The notes under the pieces: model-generated | Databases searched by the model: none | What the model was told of the DNA's origin: nothing | The model's input: only the letters and a program-made list of their open reading frames with translations | Shown here: positions 16,863 through 25,348 of the stretch, piece by piece | Layout of the letters: each line of letters begins with the position of its first letter | Position numbering within the stretch: position 1 is the first letter of the stretch | Assembly (NCBI RefSeq): GCF_018449515.1 | Contig: NZ_JAAVUQ010000032.1 | Coordinates: 1 to 64,000 of the forward strand | Source: Caballeronia sp. dw_19 | GTDB taxonomy: Bacteria; Pseudomonadota; Gammaproteobacteria; Burkholderiales; Burkholderiaceae | DNA: 64,000 nt | Direction: 5' to 3' | Position numbers and translations under genes: made by a program

Positions 16863-18589
16863 GTACCTGATGACAGGTCTCCCAGCCGCGCCCTAAGTAC
16901 GCCGTCCGGCTCGTTGCGATCAAGCAGCAGGTTGTATTCGTAAGCCGGGTCCGACTCCGGAAAGTCGCGACGGTAGTGACCGCCGCGACTTTCCCGGCGA
17001 GCGAGCGCCGACGTCGCCATCAGCTCGCCCACATCCGCCAGGTTATCGAGTTCGATCGCATGGACGAGATCCTCCGGCGTATCAATGCGGGCGCGTTGCA
17101 ACAGCCGTTGCCGGATATCGCGGCAAACGTCCTTAAAGCGAGATAATCCTGCCTTGTCACGAATGATCAGCAAGTGACGGTTCGCCGCGACTTGCAATTC
17201 GCCGCGCAGATCCGCAAGCGATTCGCTGCCGTCGCCTTTGAATCTCGCCATGAAGGCTTGATGCTCACGATCAATGTCCTGCGCCATGCGATGATCCATC
17301 CCGCGCGCGCGTCGGGCCGCTGCAATCCCCGCACGCCGGCCGAACACCTGGCACGTCATCGCCATGTTGCCGCCGAGCCGGTCGGCGCCGTGCGGGCCTG
17401 CTGCCACTTCGCCGGCCGCGAAAAGTCCCCTCAGGTTCGATTCGGCATCCGAATCGATATACAGGCCACCGTTGATTGCATGCGCCGAGCAAGTAATCTG
17501 GACCTTGTCGCGGTACAGGTCGACACCGCGCTGCTTGTACCACTCGTAAGTCAGCGGCCACATCTTGGCAATGCTGCGGCTGCTGTCCTTCAGGATCGCG
17601 TCGAAGTCGCGTCCGACAAAGTCCATATACACGCCGCCTTCGGGCGTGCCACGGCCATCGTTGATCGCCTGCTGGATCGAGATCTCGACGTAGCGCGAGA
17701 TGTCGCTCGCGCTGAACGGGAAATGCCGCTCCTTCTGCCTGATGACGTCGTCCAGCTCGATTCCGCGCGGGAGGTAGTCGGCGAGGAAGGGGTTGCCGTC
17801 GCGATCGGTGAGATTGGGCCGTGCATCCCACAGATAATTGCCGAACAGGTTGATAAAGGGCGTCAGCACGCTTACGCCAGCCTGCATGAACTCAAGGTTC
17901 ACGAGCCGTGCGCCCGCGCGGTGAGCCATCGCATAGCCGTCGCCGGTGATGTCCGACGGGTACAGGTTCTTCGCGAACAGCTGGCTTGCACCGCCCGTTG
18001 TCAGGATGGTCGACTTTGCGCGAATCACGACCGGCTTACCATCGGCATCGATGGCGTGCGCGCCCAGGCACTCACCGTCGCGGGCGATCAGGTTGACGAT
18101 CATCAGCCGGTCCATCACCTTGATGCCGCGCCGTGTCGCTTCCGTGCCTAGCGCCTTGAGGATAGGCTTGAAATGGTCCTGGATGACATGGGAGCGCGGT
18201 TTGGACGAGAAGCAGGCGCGGAACACGAGATACTTGTCGCCGGCGCGCTCGAAATGGACGCCGTAGTGTTCCAGGTAGCGCAGCGTGTCGGTGGCTTCGT
18301 TTGCCAGGATTGCAGAGAGGCGCGGGTCGGCCATGCCCTGCGCCGCCGTCAGGATATCGTTCAGGAATACTTCGGGGTTGTCCTCGGCGTCACCCGCGCC
18401 ATCCGGCACATTGAACGCGCCGATTTCGGCCACACTGTGGAAGGTCGCCCCGCTCTTCCTGAATTCACCCTTAATCACCGCAAGCACCGAGGCTCCGGCC
18501 GAATCGGCTTCGAGCGCGGCACGCAATGCGGCGCCGCCGCTGCCGACAATCAACACGTCCGTCGTGACTTCCCTTGCTTCGCTGGTCAT
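16859..18589 (-). CDS. Fumarate-reductase/succinate-dehydrogenase-like FAD flavoprotein
   Basis: A 576-residue flavoprotein with the dinucleotide fold VLIVGSGGAALRAALEAD. The FAD-binding C-terminal block HAINGGLYIDSDAESNLRGL is followed by FAAGEVAAGPHGADRLGGN. A capping domain and a helical C-terminal domain place it with FrdA/SdhA/aspartate-oxidase relatives. The HPTG active-site motif of true fumarate reductases is replaced (LEFMQAGVSVLTPF), so the substrate is probably not succinate or fumarate. No iron-sulfur or membrane-anchor subunit lies nearby. It is 14 bases downstream of the CoA-transferase gene and probably co-transcribed. I infer reduction or oxidation of an alpha,beta-bond in an organic acid. 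Confidence 0.85.
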   Translation of the reverse strand: MTSEAREVTTDVLIVGSGGAALRAALEADSAGASVLAVIKGEFRKSGATFHSVAEIGAFNVPDGAGDAEDNPEVFLNDILTAAQGMADPRLSAILANEATDTLRYLEHYGVHFERAGDKYLVFRACFSSKPRSHVIQDHFKPILKALGTEATRRGIKVMDRLMIVNLIARDGECLGAHAIDADGKPVVIRAKSTILTTGGASQLFAKNLYPSDITGDGYAMAHRAGARLVNLEFMQAGVSVLTPFINLFGNYLWDARPNLTDRDGNPFLADYLPRGIELDDVIRQKERHFPFSASDISRYVEISIQQAINDGRGTPEGGVYMDFVGRDFDAILKDSSRSIAKMWPLTYEWYKQRGVDLYRDKVQITCSAHAINGGLYIDSDAESNLRGLFAAGEVAAGPHGADRLGGNMAMTCQVFGRRAGIAAARRARGMDHRMAQDIDREHQAFMARFKGDGSESLADLRGELQVAANRHLLIIRDKAGLSRFKDVCRDIRQRLLQRARIDTPEDLVHAIELDNLADVGELMATSALARRESRGGHYRRDFPESDPAYEYNLLLDRNEPDGVLRARLGDLSSGT

Positions 18590-18603
18590 CTCGCTTCGTT
18601 CCT

Positions 18604-20133
18604 TCAAATGAAATGCGTCGCCTTCATCGTGGCGAGTGCCGGACTGACGCGCACGTCGAACGGGATCAGGTCGAGCACTTGCGTGCGCATGTCTACGCCA
18701 GGCGCGAGTTCTTCGAGCATCAGCCCATCGCGCTGCAGCGAGAACACTGCGCGTTCGGTCACGTAAAGCACCCGTTGGCCCTTTCGCAATGCTTCGCGCC
18801 CGTTGAACGTGACCTGCTCGACCTGCGGCACGAACTTCGAGAACTTGCCTTCCGCACGAATGCACAATTGCGCGTCGGTTATGTCGATCTCTGCGCCACC
18901 GGCCGAGAATGTTCCGCAGAACACGACCTTCGCGGTCTTGTGGGTGATGTCGATGAAGCCGCCGCACCCCGGGATGATGCCGTTGAACTTGCTCACGTTG
19001 ACATTGCCGCTGGCGTCGATCTGACCGAAGCCGAGGAACGTCACGTCCAGCCCGCCGCCCTGAAAATATTCGAACACCTGGGTCGAATCGACGATGGTCT
19101 CGGGATTGATGTTGGTGCCGAAGATCGCCCGCTCGCCGGGTATGCCGCCTACCGAGCCGTGCTCGGGAAAAAACACCGCATGGTCACCCTGGCCGCGCTC
19201 TACCAGCAGCTTCGGAATCTCGACCGGTATGCCGACGCCCAGGTTCACGACCTGGTGCTCTTCAACCTCGTCAGCCGCGCGATTGACCACGATGCGTGCG
19301 AGTCCCGGCGGCACGACGCCGATGTGCTTCACCGGCAAGCGGGTTTGTCCCGTCAGCGCCGGATTGAGCCGCGCGCCGCCCGACACTTCCTGCTCGGGGT
19401 CCACCACTACCGCATCGACGTAGATGCCAGGAATCTCAACCATGCGCGGATGCAGCGTGCCGCCCTGCGTCATGCGAGCGACCTGCACGATCACCTTGCC
19501 GCCCGAGTTCTTCGCCGCCATTGCCAGCGTCTTCACGCCGAGCGAGACCGGTTCATGCTCGAGACTGATGTTGCCGTGTTCGTCAGCGGTCGTTCCGCGC
19601 AGGAAAGCCACCTGGATACGCGGCAATTCGTAGCGCAGATAAGCTTCGCCTTCGATATCGACACGACGCGCAAGAGATCCCTCGCAGCGCGAATTCATCC
19701 TGCCGCCTTCGAGTTCCGGATCGACGAACGTGTGCAGGCCAACTTGCGTGAACGTCGCCTTCTTGCCTGCGGCGGTGTCGCGCAACATCTGGAACAGCGT
19801 GCCCATCGGCGCGACATGCGCTTCGAACGCGTTGTCCTTCAGCAATTGCGTGTAGCGCGAGGTCTTGAGGTAACTAAAGCCGCTGCCGATTGCGCGCCTG
19901 ACCATACCGGGCTGCGCGAGATGTTCAAGCCCCTTGCCGACTCCCATGCCGACGATGATCGGGTGGATCTCCACGAGGTCCCGCGGAGCACCCGTCTGCG
20001 CGAAGCGCTCTCCGAGCGCCTTGAGGAGGGTTTCCGGCGACAGGATGTTTTCACATCCGCAGATCGCGAGCGTATCGCCATCGTTCACTAGGCAGGCCGC
20101 CTGTTCCGCGCTGAGAATCTCGACTTTCTTCAT
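18604..20133 (-). CDS. Family I CoA-transferase (propionate/acetate CoA-transferase-like)
   Basis: A protein of about 509 residues carrying both halves of a family I CoA-transferase in one chain, as in propionate CoA-transferase and YdiF. The catalytic glutamate is expected in AVFFPEHGSVGGIPGE. GGFIDITHKTAKVVFCGTFSAGG marks the second half (quoted in outline). It would activate a carboxylate using acetyl-CoA or another acyl-CoA. The ATG at 20133 is 12 bases inside an alternative ATG at 20145; AGGA lies 11 bases before the former. It heads a two-gene unit with the flavoprotein and diverges from MaoC protein 1. LacI-like sites lie in the shared intergenic region. Confidence 0.88.
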   Translation of the reverse strand: MKKVEILSAEQAACLVNDGDTLAICGCENILSPETLLKALGERFAQTGAPRDLVEIHPIIVGMGVGKGLEHLAQPGMVRRAIGSGFSYLKTSRYTQLLKDNAFEAHVAPMGTLFQMLRDTAAGKKATFTQVGLHTFVDPELEGGRMNSRCEGSLARRVDIEGEAYLRYELPRIQVAFLRGTTADEHGNISLEHEPVSLGVKTLAMAAKNSGGKVIVQVARMTQGGTLHPRMVEIPGIYVDAVVVDPEQEVSGGARLNPALTGQTRLPVKHIGVVPPGLARIVVNRAADEVEEHQVVNLGVGIPVEIPKLLVERGQGDHAVFFPEHGSVGGIPGERAIFGTNINPETIVDSTQVFEYFQGGGLDVTFLGFGQIDASGNVNVSKFNGIIPGCGGFIDITHKTAKVVFCGTFSAGGAEIDITDAQLCIRAEGKFSKFVPQVEQVTFNGREALRKGQRVLYVTERAVFSLQRDGLMLEELAPGVDMRTQVLDLIPFDVRVSPALATMKATHFI

Positions 20134-20167
20134 GCTTTTTCGCATCCTAGCGATGGAATATTTCGTC

Positions 20168-20181
20168 TGAAAGCGTTTTCA
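20168..20181. promoter_or_regulatory. LacI-like operator candidate upstream of the CoA-transferase
   Basis: TGAAAGCGTTTTCA is near-palindromic with a central CG and fits the LacI-family operator style. It lies 35 bases upstream of the CoA-transferase start at 20133. A similar site is at 20321-20334. Confidence 0.5.
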
Positions 20182-20320
20182 ACATTAATCGAGTATAAGA
20201 CTGGAAATTCCATCATGTCGAAATTTATTGATCAAGGAAAACCCCAATACGTCCAACAATATGCCTGATTGCATGGAGCAACAGAGCCGCGTAGCATCTT
20301 TTATGTCGGCAGTAAAATCC

Positions 20321-20334
20321 TGCAAACGCTTTCA
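20321..20334. promoter_or_regulatory. LacI-like operator candidate upstream of MaoC protein 1
   Basis: TGCAAACGCTTTCA has a CG centre and pairs in style with the site at 20168-20181. It lies 47 bases before the MaoC start. The two sites could control the divergent genes jointly, for example by looping (inference). Confidence 0.5.
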
Positions 20335-20380
20335 TAATCTATCGAAAATATCAACGATATCCACCCCAAAGGACTCAGTC

Positions 20381-20827
20381 ATGGAACGCATGCACGCGCA
20401 GGTCGGCGACACCGTAACCTTCTCCAAGACCGTCACCGAATCGGATACCTACCTCTTCGCGGGCATCTCGGGCGACTTCTCGAACAACCATGTGAACGAA
20501 GAATTCATGAAGCAGTCGATCTACGGGCGGCGCATCGTCCATGGTGCATTGTTGATCGGCTTCATGTCGACCGCGTCCACCCGGATGCAGGAACAGAGCC
20601 TTTCGAAAGGCATCTGTACCACCCCCGTTTCCCTCGGCTACGACGGCATCCGATTCCTGAAGCCGGTGTTCTTCGGCGATACCGTGACGGTTGTCTACCG
20701 CGTCGCCGTGCTCGATCACGAGCGCCTCAGGACCGTCGCCGACATGGAAGTCCTGAACCAGCACAAAGAGCTCGTCGCGGTCGGCAAGCACATCACGAAG
20801 TGGGTCGTGAACGTGAATGCCGACTGA
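20381..20827 (+). CDS. MaoC-like (R)-enoyl-CoA hydratase, protein 1
   Basis: A hotdog-fold protein of 148 residues. The hydratase motif appears as FAGISGDFSNNHVNEEF, with the catalytic Asp and His five positions apart, followed by YGRRIVHGAL. AAAGGA lies 8 bases before the ATG at 20381. It would hydrate a short enoyl-CoA, giving the (R)-3-hydroxy product. It is divergent from the CoA-transferase/flavoprotein unit and convergent with the TRAP genes, 15 bases from the end of the large permease. Two further MaoC genes lie at 24101 and 27716. Confidence 0.87.
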   Translation: MERMHAQVGDTVTFSKTVTESDTYLFAGISGDFSNNHVNEEFMKQSIYGRRIVHGALLIGFMSTASTRMQEQSLSKGICTTPVSLGYDGIRFLKPVFFGDTVTVVYRVAVLDHERLRTVADMEVLNQHKELVAVGKHITKWVVNVNAD

Positions 20828-20842
20828 GCGCACCCCCGCTGG

Positions 20843-22114
20843 CTACTTAATACCCAGCAGGTTCGGCAGGAAGCGCGGGATCTGCGGGAACACGATGATC
20901 AGCATCAGGTCCACCGCCAGCGCGAAGATGAACGGCAGGATCGCGCGGGTCGCTTTCTCAACGGACACGCCCCCAATGGACGCCGCCGTGAAGAGGCAGA
21001 ACCCGATCGGCGGCAGGTTGATGCCGATCGCCGAATTCACGAGCACGATCACCCCGAACACGACCGGATCGATGTGCATCTGGATAACCAGCGGCAGGAA
21101 CACCGGGATCACCACGGCAATGCTCGAGATGGTTTCAAGCACTGAGTGGATCGCAATCAGGAACAGGTTGATCAGGATCAGCAGGATGATCGCGCTCGTG
21201 GTGATGGACAGAAAGCTGTTTGCCACATGCAGCGGAATCTGCGCTTCGATCAGGTAGCGGCCGAGGACGAACGCGAGACCGAGCAGGAAAGAGACGCGTG
21301 TCGTGTTGACGGCGGTACGTGTGAGGATATCCTTGAAATGCGAGAGCTTCAGTGTCCTGAATATCAGCGTACTCACGAGCGTCACATAGACCGCCGCTAC
21401 CACGCCTGCCTCGACCGGCGTGAAGATCCCGCCCAGGATGCCGCCAAGGATGATGATCGGCGTGAGCAGCGCCCAGAACGCTTCCTTGAACGTGATCCAG
21501 AGCTTCTTCGCCGAGAACGGTTCAACCGCTGTGTAGTTCTGGCGTACGGCAGTCACGTAGTTGACGAGCATGAACGAGGCGACCACGAGCAGCATCGGCA
21601 GCATGCCCGCAATGAACATTGTCCCCACCGACACATTCGCGGTATAGGCATACACGAGCATGCTCATCGACACGGGCGAGAGCAGCCCGAGCGAGCCCGC
21701 CGCCGATTGCAAGGCGACCGCGAAAGGACGCGCATAACCCTTCTTGACCATGCCCGGGATCATGACGGACCCGATGGCTGCGGTATCGGCTGTGGCGGAG
21801 CCGGACAGGTCGGCGAAGAACATGCTGGCGACGATGGTCACCTGCCCGATGCCGCCACGCATGAAACCGACCAGCGCCTGCGAGAAATCGATGATGCGCC
21901 GCGACACCCCGCCCGAGTCCATGATCGCGCCGGTCAACATGAAGAAAGGAATGGCGAGCAGTCCGACGTTGTTGAGATTCGAAAAGAGCTGCTGCGGAAT
22001 GATGAGCAGCGGCGTGCCGTTGACCGACAGCGCGACTGTCGCCGCGATCCCGATGCAGATGGCGACCGGTACGCCCAGGCAGAGAAGTCCGGCGCCCAAA
22101 GCAAGTGCCCACAT
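20843..22114 (-). CDS. dctM: TRAP transporter large permease (DctM-like)
   Basis: A 423-residue membrane protein with about twelve helices, the catalytic subunit of a tripartite ATP-independent periplasmic transporter. Typical segments are AIPFFMLTGAIMDSGGV, FFADLSGSATADTAAIGSVMIPGM and NSAIGINLPPIGFCLF. TGAGGC precedes the ATG at 22114. It follows the small permease gene after 11 bases. TRAP systems of this kind import C4-dicarboxylates or related organic acids using the sodium gradient. Confidence 0.92.
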   Translation of the reverse strand: MWALALGAGLLCLGVPVAICIGIAATVALSVNGTPLLIIPQQLFSNLNNVGLLAIPFFMLTGAIMDSGGVSRRIIDFSQALVGFMRGGIGQVTIVASMFFADLSGSATADTAAIGSVMIPGMVKKGYARPFAVALQSAAGSLGLLSPVSMSMLVYAYTANVSVGTMFIAGMLPMLLVVASFMLVNYVTAVRQNYTAVEPFSAKKLWITFKEAFWALLTPIIILGGILGGIFTPVEAGVVAAVYVTLVSTLIFRTLKLSHFKDILTRTAVNTTRVSFLLGLAFVLGRYLIEAQIPLHVANSFLSITTSAIILLILINLFLIAIHSVLETISSIAVVIPVFLPLVIQMHIDPVVFGVIVLVNSAIGINLPPIGFCLFTAASIGGVSVEKATRAILPFIFALAVDLMLIIVFPQIPRFLPNLLGIK

Positions 22115-22125
22115 GATGTTAAGCC

Positions 22126-22659
22126 TCAGATATGTTCGGAGACGCCGGCCGCAATCGACGGCCGCACCTGCGCACCGGGCGCGAGATGCGAAACCGCGAT
22201 GCGCACGGCCGAGTGGAAGACCAGCAATGCGCCGCACACGGGGATCGACAGATACGGGTACACCATCGAGATCGGTAGCGAAGCCGCCGTCTCCGTGCCC
22301 ATCAGGTCGAGCATGTCGCCACCATAGGCCACGAAAACTGCGCCGAGCGCGAGGATCGCGCAGTCGATCAGGTCTGCAAGCAAGTGCGAGAGCGCTGGCG
22401 GACAGCGATCGGCGAGGATGCGCACTTCGGGATGCACGCGCAACTTGACGCCCGCTGCGGCGCCGAGGCAGGTGAGCCAGACGAACAGGTACGCCGCCAG
22501 TTCATCCGACCAGGAAAGCGAGTTGTGCAGCACGAAGCGGAAGATCACGCCGAGCCCGGCCACGACCACCATCGCCAGGAGGAGGCCGCCGCACAGGAAC
22601 AACGTGAGCTTGAGCACGAGGTCGTCGATGCGGAGCAGGCCGCGGGCAAGCTTGTCCAT
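22126..22659 (-). CDS. dctQ: TRAP transporter small permease (DctQ-like)
   Basis: A 177-residue protein with four predicted membrane helices. NSLSWSDELAAYLFVWLTCLGAA is the family's central signature (helix 2-3 region). The ATG at 22659 has GAGGGT 6 bases upstream. An alternative ATG at 22677 overlaps the stop of the binding-protein gene as ATGA and would add six residues, but lacks a ribosome binding site. It is the middle gene of the dctP-dctQ-dctM unit. Confidence 0.9.
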   Translation of the reverse strand: MDKLARGLLRIDDLVLKLTLFLCGGLLLAMVVVAGLGVIFRFVLHNSLSWSDELAAYLFVWLTCLGAAAGVKLRVHPEVRILADRCPPALSHLLADLIDCAILALGAVFVAYGGDMLDLMGTETAASLPISMVYPYLSIPVCGALLVFHSAVRIAVSHLAPGAQVRPSIAAGVSEHI

Positions 22660-22673
22660 GATGGACCCTCGCT

Positions 22674-23702
22674 TCATTTCGAGGCGACCGAGGATTTCTC
22701 GGCGGCGTTGATCTCGTCGTATAGCGCATGGCCGTCGGGGATCTTGGTCAGGAGTTCCTCGCGCGCTGACTGGGTAGCGGCAAACCACGGCGCAGTATCG
22801 ACGATGGTCACCTGCGTGCCGTTCTTCTTCATCTGTTCGAGCGCCGCATCGTATTCCTTGCGGTACTCCTTGATGTCCCATTGCGCGGCGATGTTGGCGG
22901 AGGTCTGCACGGCCTTCTGCTCATCGGGCGTCAGGCGGTCCCATGCGGTCTTGCTGATCGCGAGCACGACCGGCAGGTAGTTCACATGTGTCACGTAGAA
23001 GTGCTTCGCGACATCGGAGAACTTGTCCTGGACGAACTGCTCGGGCGAGGTATCCGCACCGTCGACCAGGCCTTGCGACAGCGCGAGGAACAGCTGGTTA
23101 TAGGGCAGCGGCGTGGGGTTGGCGCCAAGCGCCTTGTACCCCGCGATATACCCCGGGCTCTGCATGACGCGGATCTTCAGATCCTTCATGTCGGCCAGCG
23201 ATGTCACCGGCTTCTTCGCCGTAAACAGGTTGCGCTCGCCGACCGAGATCCACGCGAGCCCGATCATATTGACCGGTTTCATCATGTCAAGATACTTGCG
23301 CCCGACCGGCCCCTGCAGCACCGCGTTCGCCTGGTCAACACTGTTGAACAGGTAAGGCATGTCGAAGATCTGCCACTGCTTGATGGTGTTGTCGATCGGC
23401 GCCTGCGCGGAGATCATCATCTCCTGCGTGCCGGTGCGCAGCGCCTGCGTCATCTGTATTTCACCGCCCAGTTGCGACTGCGGGAATACCTGCACTTCGA
23501 CCCGGCCGTTGGTCCGTTGCGCCACCTCCTTCGCAAAGAGCAGCGCCGTCAACTGGTAGTGATTGTCCGGGGCAAGCGTGTGGCCCAGCTTCATCACGAT
23601 CTTGTCGTCGGCATGGGCGATGCCCGAAAAGGCGCAGGCACCCGCCAACGCAACAACGATCATGGCGCGCCACGAGCGGCGCGCGTTGTAGAACGCTTTC
23701 AT
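22674..23702 (-). CDS. dctP: TRAP transporter substrate-binding protein (DctP-like)
   Basis: A 342-residue periplasmic protein with a Sec signal peptide ending near ACAFSGIAHA-DD. It shows MKLGHTLAPDNHYQLTALLF and the ligand-binding region DLKIRVMQSPGYIAGYKALG, whose arginine usually pairs with the substrate carboxylate. A perfect AAGGAG lies 6 bases before the ATG at 23702. First gene of the TRAP operon; the substrate is therefore very probably a carboxylic acid (family knowledge). Confidence 0.93.
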   Translation of the reverse strand: MKAFYNARRSWRAMIVVALAGACAFSGIAHADDKIVMKLGHTLAPDNHYQLTALLFAKEVAQRTNGRVEVQVFPQSQLGGEIQMTQALRTGTQEMMISAQAPIDNTIKQWQIFDMPYLFNSVDQANAVLQGPVGRKYLDMMKPVNMIGLAWISVGERNLFTAKKPVTSLADMKDLKIRVMQSPGYIAGYKALGANPTPLPYNQLFLALSQGLVDGADTSPEQFVQDKFSDVAKHFYVTHVNYLPVVLAISKTAWDRLTPDEQKAVQTSANIAAQWDIKEYRKEYDAALEQMKKNGTQVTIVDTAPWFAATQSAREELLTKIPDGHALYDEINAAEKSSVASK

Positions 23703-24100
23703 TTTGTCTCCTTCCGTATTCGAATGGATCGTGCTCCCGACGCTGTTAATGGTCTTCTGCCCGGGTAACCCAAGTATTCGCGAATGGAGCCGGCGGGCGT
23801 TAGGATCGCGCTGCGAAATCCTTGTACTTTTTAACGGATATGCCGCAGCTCGAGATGGGGTCAGCCATGTTCGCCGCTCTCCCGACATGGCGAAAACCCT
23901 TGGTCACCTTGACGGATGGGGAGCGCTGGCGATTTACAAACCGGCACACCCGACTGTCGCGTCGATCCAGAAAGTCCAAGCATTCGCGCAAAGCGTCCTA
24001 ACGGTCAGCCCGCCGTTCTCTTTACATTTGTGCCATGCCATCCGGCGTGGCGCGAGACCGACATGCCGGGTCATTCCTGACCATTCACTTGCACGCCGAC
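23703..24100. other. Divergent intergenic region between dctP and MaoC protein 2
   Basis: About 400 bases that must hold the promoters of the divergent TRAP and MaoC/ECH/ACAD units. I see no convincing coding region, hairpin terminator or perfect palindrome. It is somewhat less GC-rich than the genes on either side (for example CTTGTACTTTTTAACGG near 23821). Confidence 0.4.
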
Positions 24101-24526
24101 ATGTCCAAACGACCGCATATGGATTGCTACACCATCGGCGACACCGCCGATTTCGCCAAGACCGTTTCCGAATTCGATATCTATGGGTTCGCCGGAATCG
24201 TCGGCGATTTCTATGGCGTTCATATCGATGAGGAATATGCAAAGACCACACGCTTCGAGAAGCGTATCGCGCAGGGCTGCCTCTCGGTCGGCTTCCTTTC
24301 TACGGTCATGGGCCACATGGCGGCGAAGGCGCCGAGCCCCGGTGCGGTGTCCTATCGCTACGACATCACGTTTGACGCACCGGTGTTTATCGGCGATACG
24401 GTGACAGCCCGGCTCACGTTGCGCGAGAAGGATGAAGAGCGCAACGTGTGCGTGTTCACGGCGAGTGTCACGCGCCACGACGGCACCGTGGTCGCATCGG
24501 GCAGCACCTGGCTCAAGGTACTGTAA
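24101..24526 (+). CDS. MaoC-like (R)-enoyl-CoA hydratase, protein 2
   Basis: A hotdog-fold protein of 141 residues. The motif FAGIVGDFYGVHIDEEY keeps the Asp and His at hydratase spacing although the usual NP is missing, and RIAQGCLSVGF follows. The ATG at 24101 is chosen from domain alignment; an ATG at 24119 is also possible. The enoyl-CoA hydratase gene starts 4 bases after its stop, so both belong to one operon of about 4 kb (24101-28159), with acyl-CoA dehydrogenase, CoA-transferase and a third MaoC. Confidence 0.86.
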   Translation: MSKRPHMDCYTIGDTADFAKTVSEFDIYGFAGIVGDFYGVHIDEEYAKTTRFEKRIAQGCLSVGFLSTVMGHMAAKAPSPGAVSYRYDITFDAPVFIGDTVTARLTLREKDEERNVCVFTASVTRHDGTVVASGSTWLKVL

Positions 24527-24530
24527 CGCG

Positions 24531-25346
24531 ATGCACGACGACCGCACCCCTATCCTCGCCACACAGTCTGGCCCCGTGCGCTTGCTGACGCTCAACCGTC
24601 CCGACAAGCTCAACGCGTTTTCTCCGCACCTGCTCGCAGCCTTCGACGTGGCGCTCGATGATGCGCTCGCCGACACGGCCACCCGTATCGTCGTCATCAC
24701 CGGCAGCGGCAACCGGGCGTTCGCCGCGGGCAACGATGTCGAAGTACTCGCCGGACTCGATCCGATCGGCGCTTACCGTGCGATGGCTACCGGCCAGAAA
24801 GTGTTCATGAAGCTGCACGAACTGGCGAAGCCGACCATCGCAATGGTCAACGGCTATGCACTCGGCGGCGGCTTCGAACTGGCGCTCGCCTGCGATTTCA
24901 TCATCGCCGCCGAGAACGCCCGGTTCGGCTTTCCGGAGATCACGCTCAACACCATGCCCGGCTGGGGAGGAACCCAGCTCGCCGTAGCCAAGCTTGGCAT
25001 CGCACGCGCGAAACAGATGGTGCTGACCGGCCGTCATTTCAGCGCCGACGAATGTCTGGCTTTCGGCATCGTAGAGCGGATCGTCGAGCTACATTTGCTA
25101 CTAGACACGGTGCTCGAATTCGCCTCGACACTCGCCGCGCACGACAGCTTCGCGCTGGAAATGGCCAAGCGATCGCTAAACCGCGCCGCGGAACTGCCAC
25201 TCGGCGCCGGTCTCGATTTCGAGGCGGCGCATTACGCGGTAAATTTCGCAGGCGCGGCCGCGCGCGCCGGTCTCGATGCGTTCATTGAGCGCCGGGCGGC
25301 TCGGCAAGCCAGCGTTGCGCGATCGACCCTTCAAGCCCAGAGCTGA
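24531..25346 (+). CDS. Enoyl-CoA hydratase/isomerase
   Basis: A crotonase-superfamily protein of 271 residues. The oxyanion-hole segment reads AFAAGNDVEVL and the NGYALGGGFELALACDF block carries the first catalytic Glu. FPEITLNTMPGWGGTQ carries the second, so classical hydratase activity is plausible. It begins 4 bases after MaoC protein 2 and ends 2 bases before the acyl-CoA dehydrogenase start, tight operon spacing. Confidence 0.9.
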   Translation: MHDDRTPILATQSGPVRLLTLNRPDKLNAFSPHLLAAFDVALDDALADTATRIVVITGSGNRAFAAGNDVEVLAGLDPIGAYRAMATGQKVFMKLHELAKPTIAMVNGYALGGGFELALACDFIIAAENARFGFPEITLNTMPGWGGTQLAVAKLGIARAKQMVLTGRHFSADECLAFGIVERIVELHLLLDTVLEFASTLAAHDSFALEMAKRSLNRAAELPLGAGLDFEAAHYAVNFAGAAARAGLDAFIERRAARQASVARSTLQAQS

Positions 25347-25348
25347 CT

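Noticed and set aside
23688..23701. GTAGAACGCTTTCA as a third LacI-like operator at dctP
   Set aside because: It overlaps the first codons of dctP (MKAF) and matches the other sites only on one side, so coding constraint explains it.
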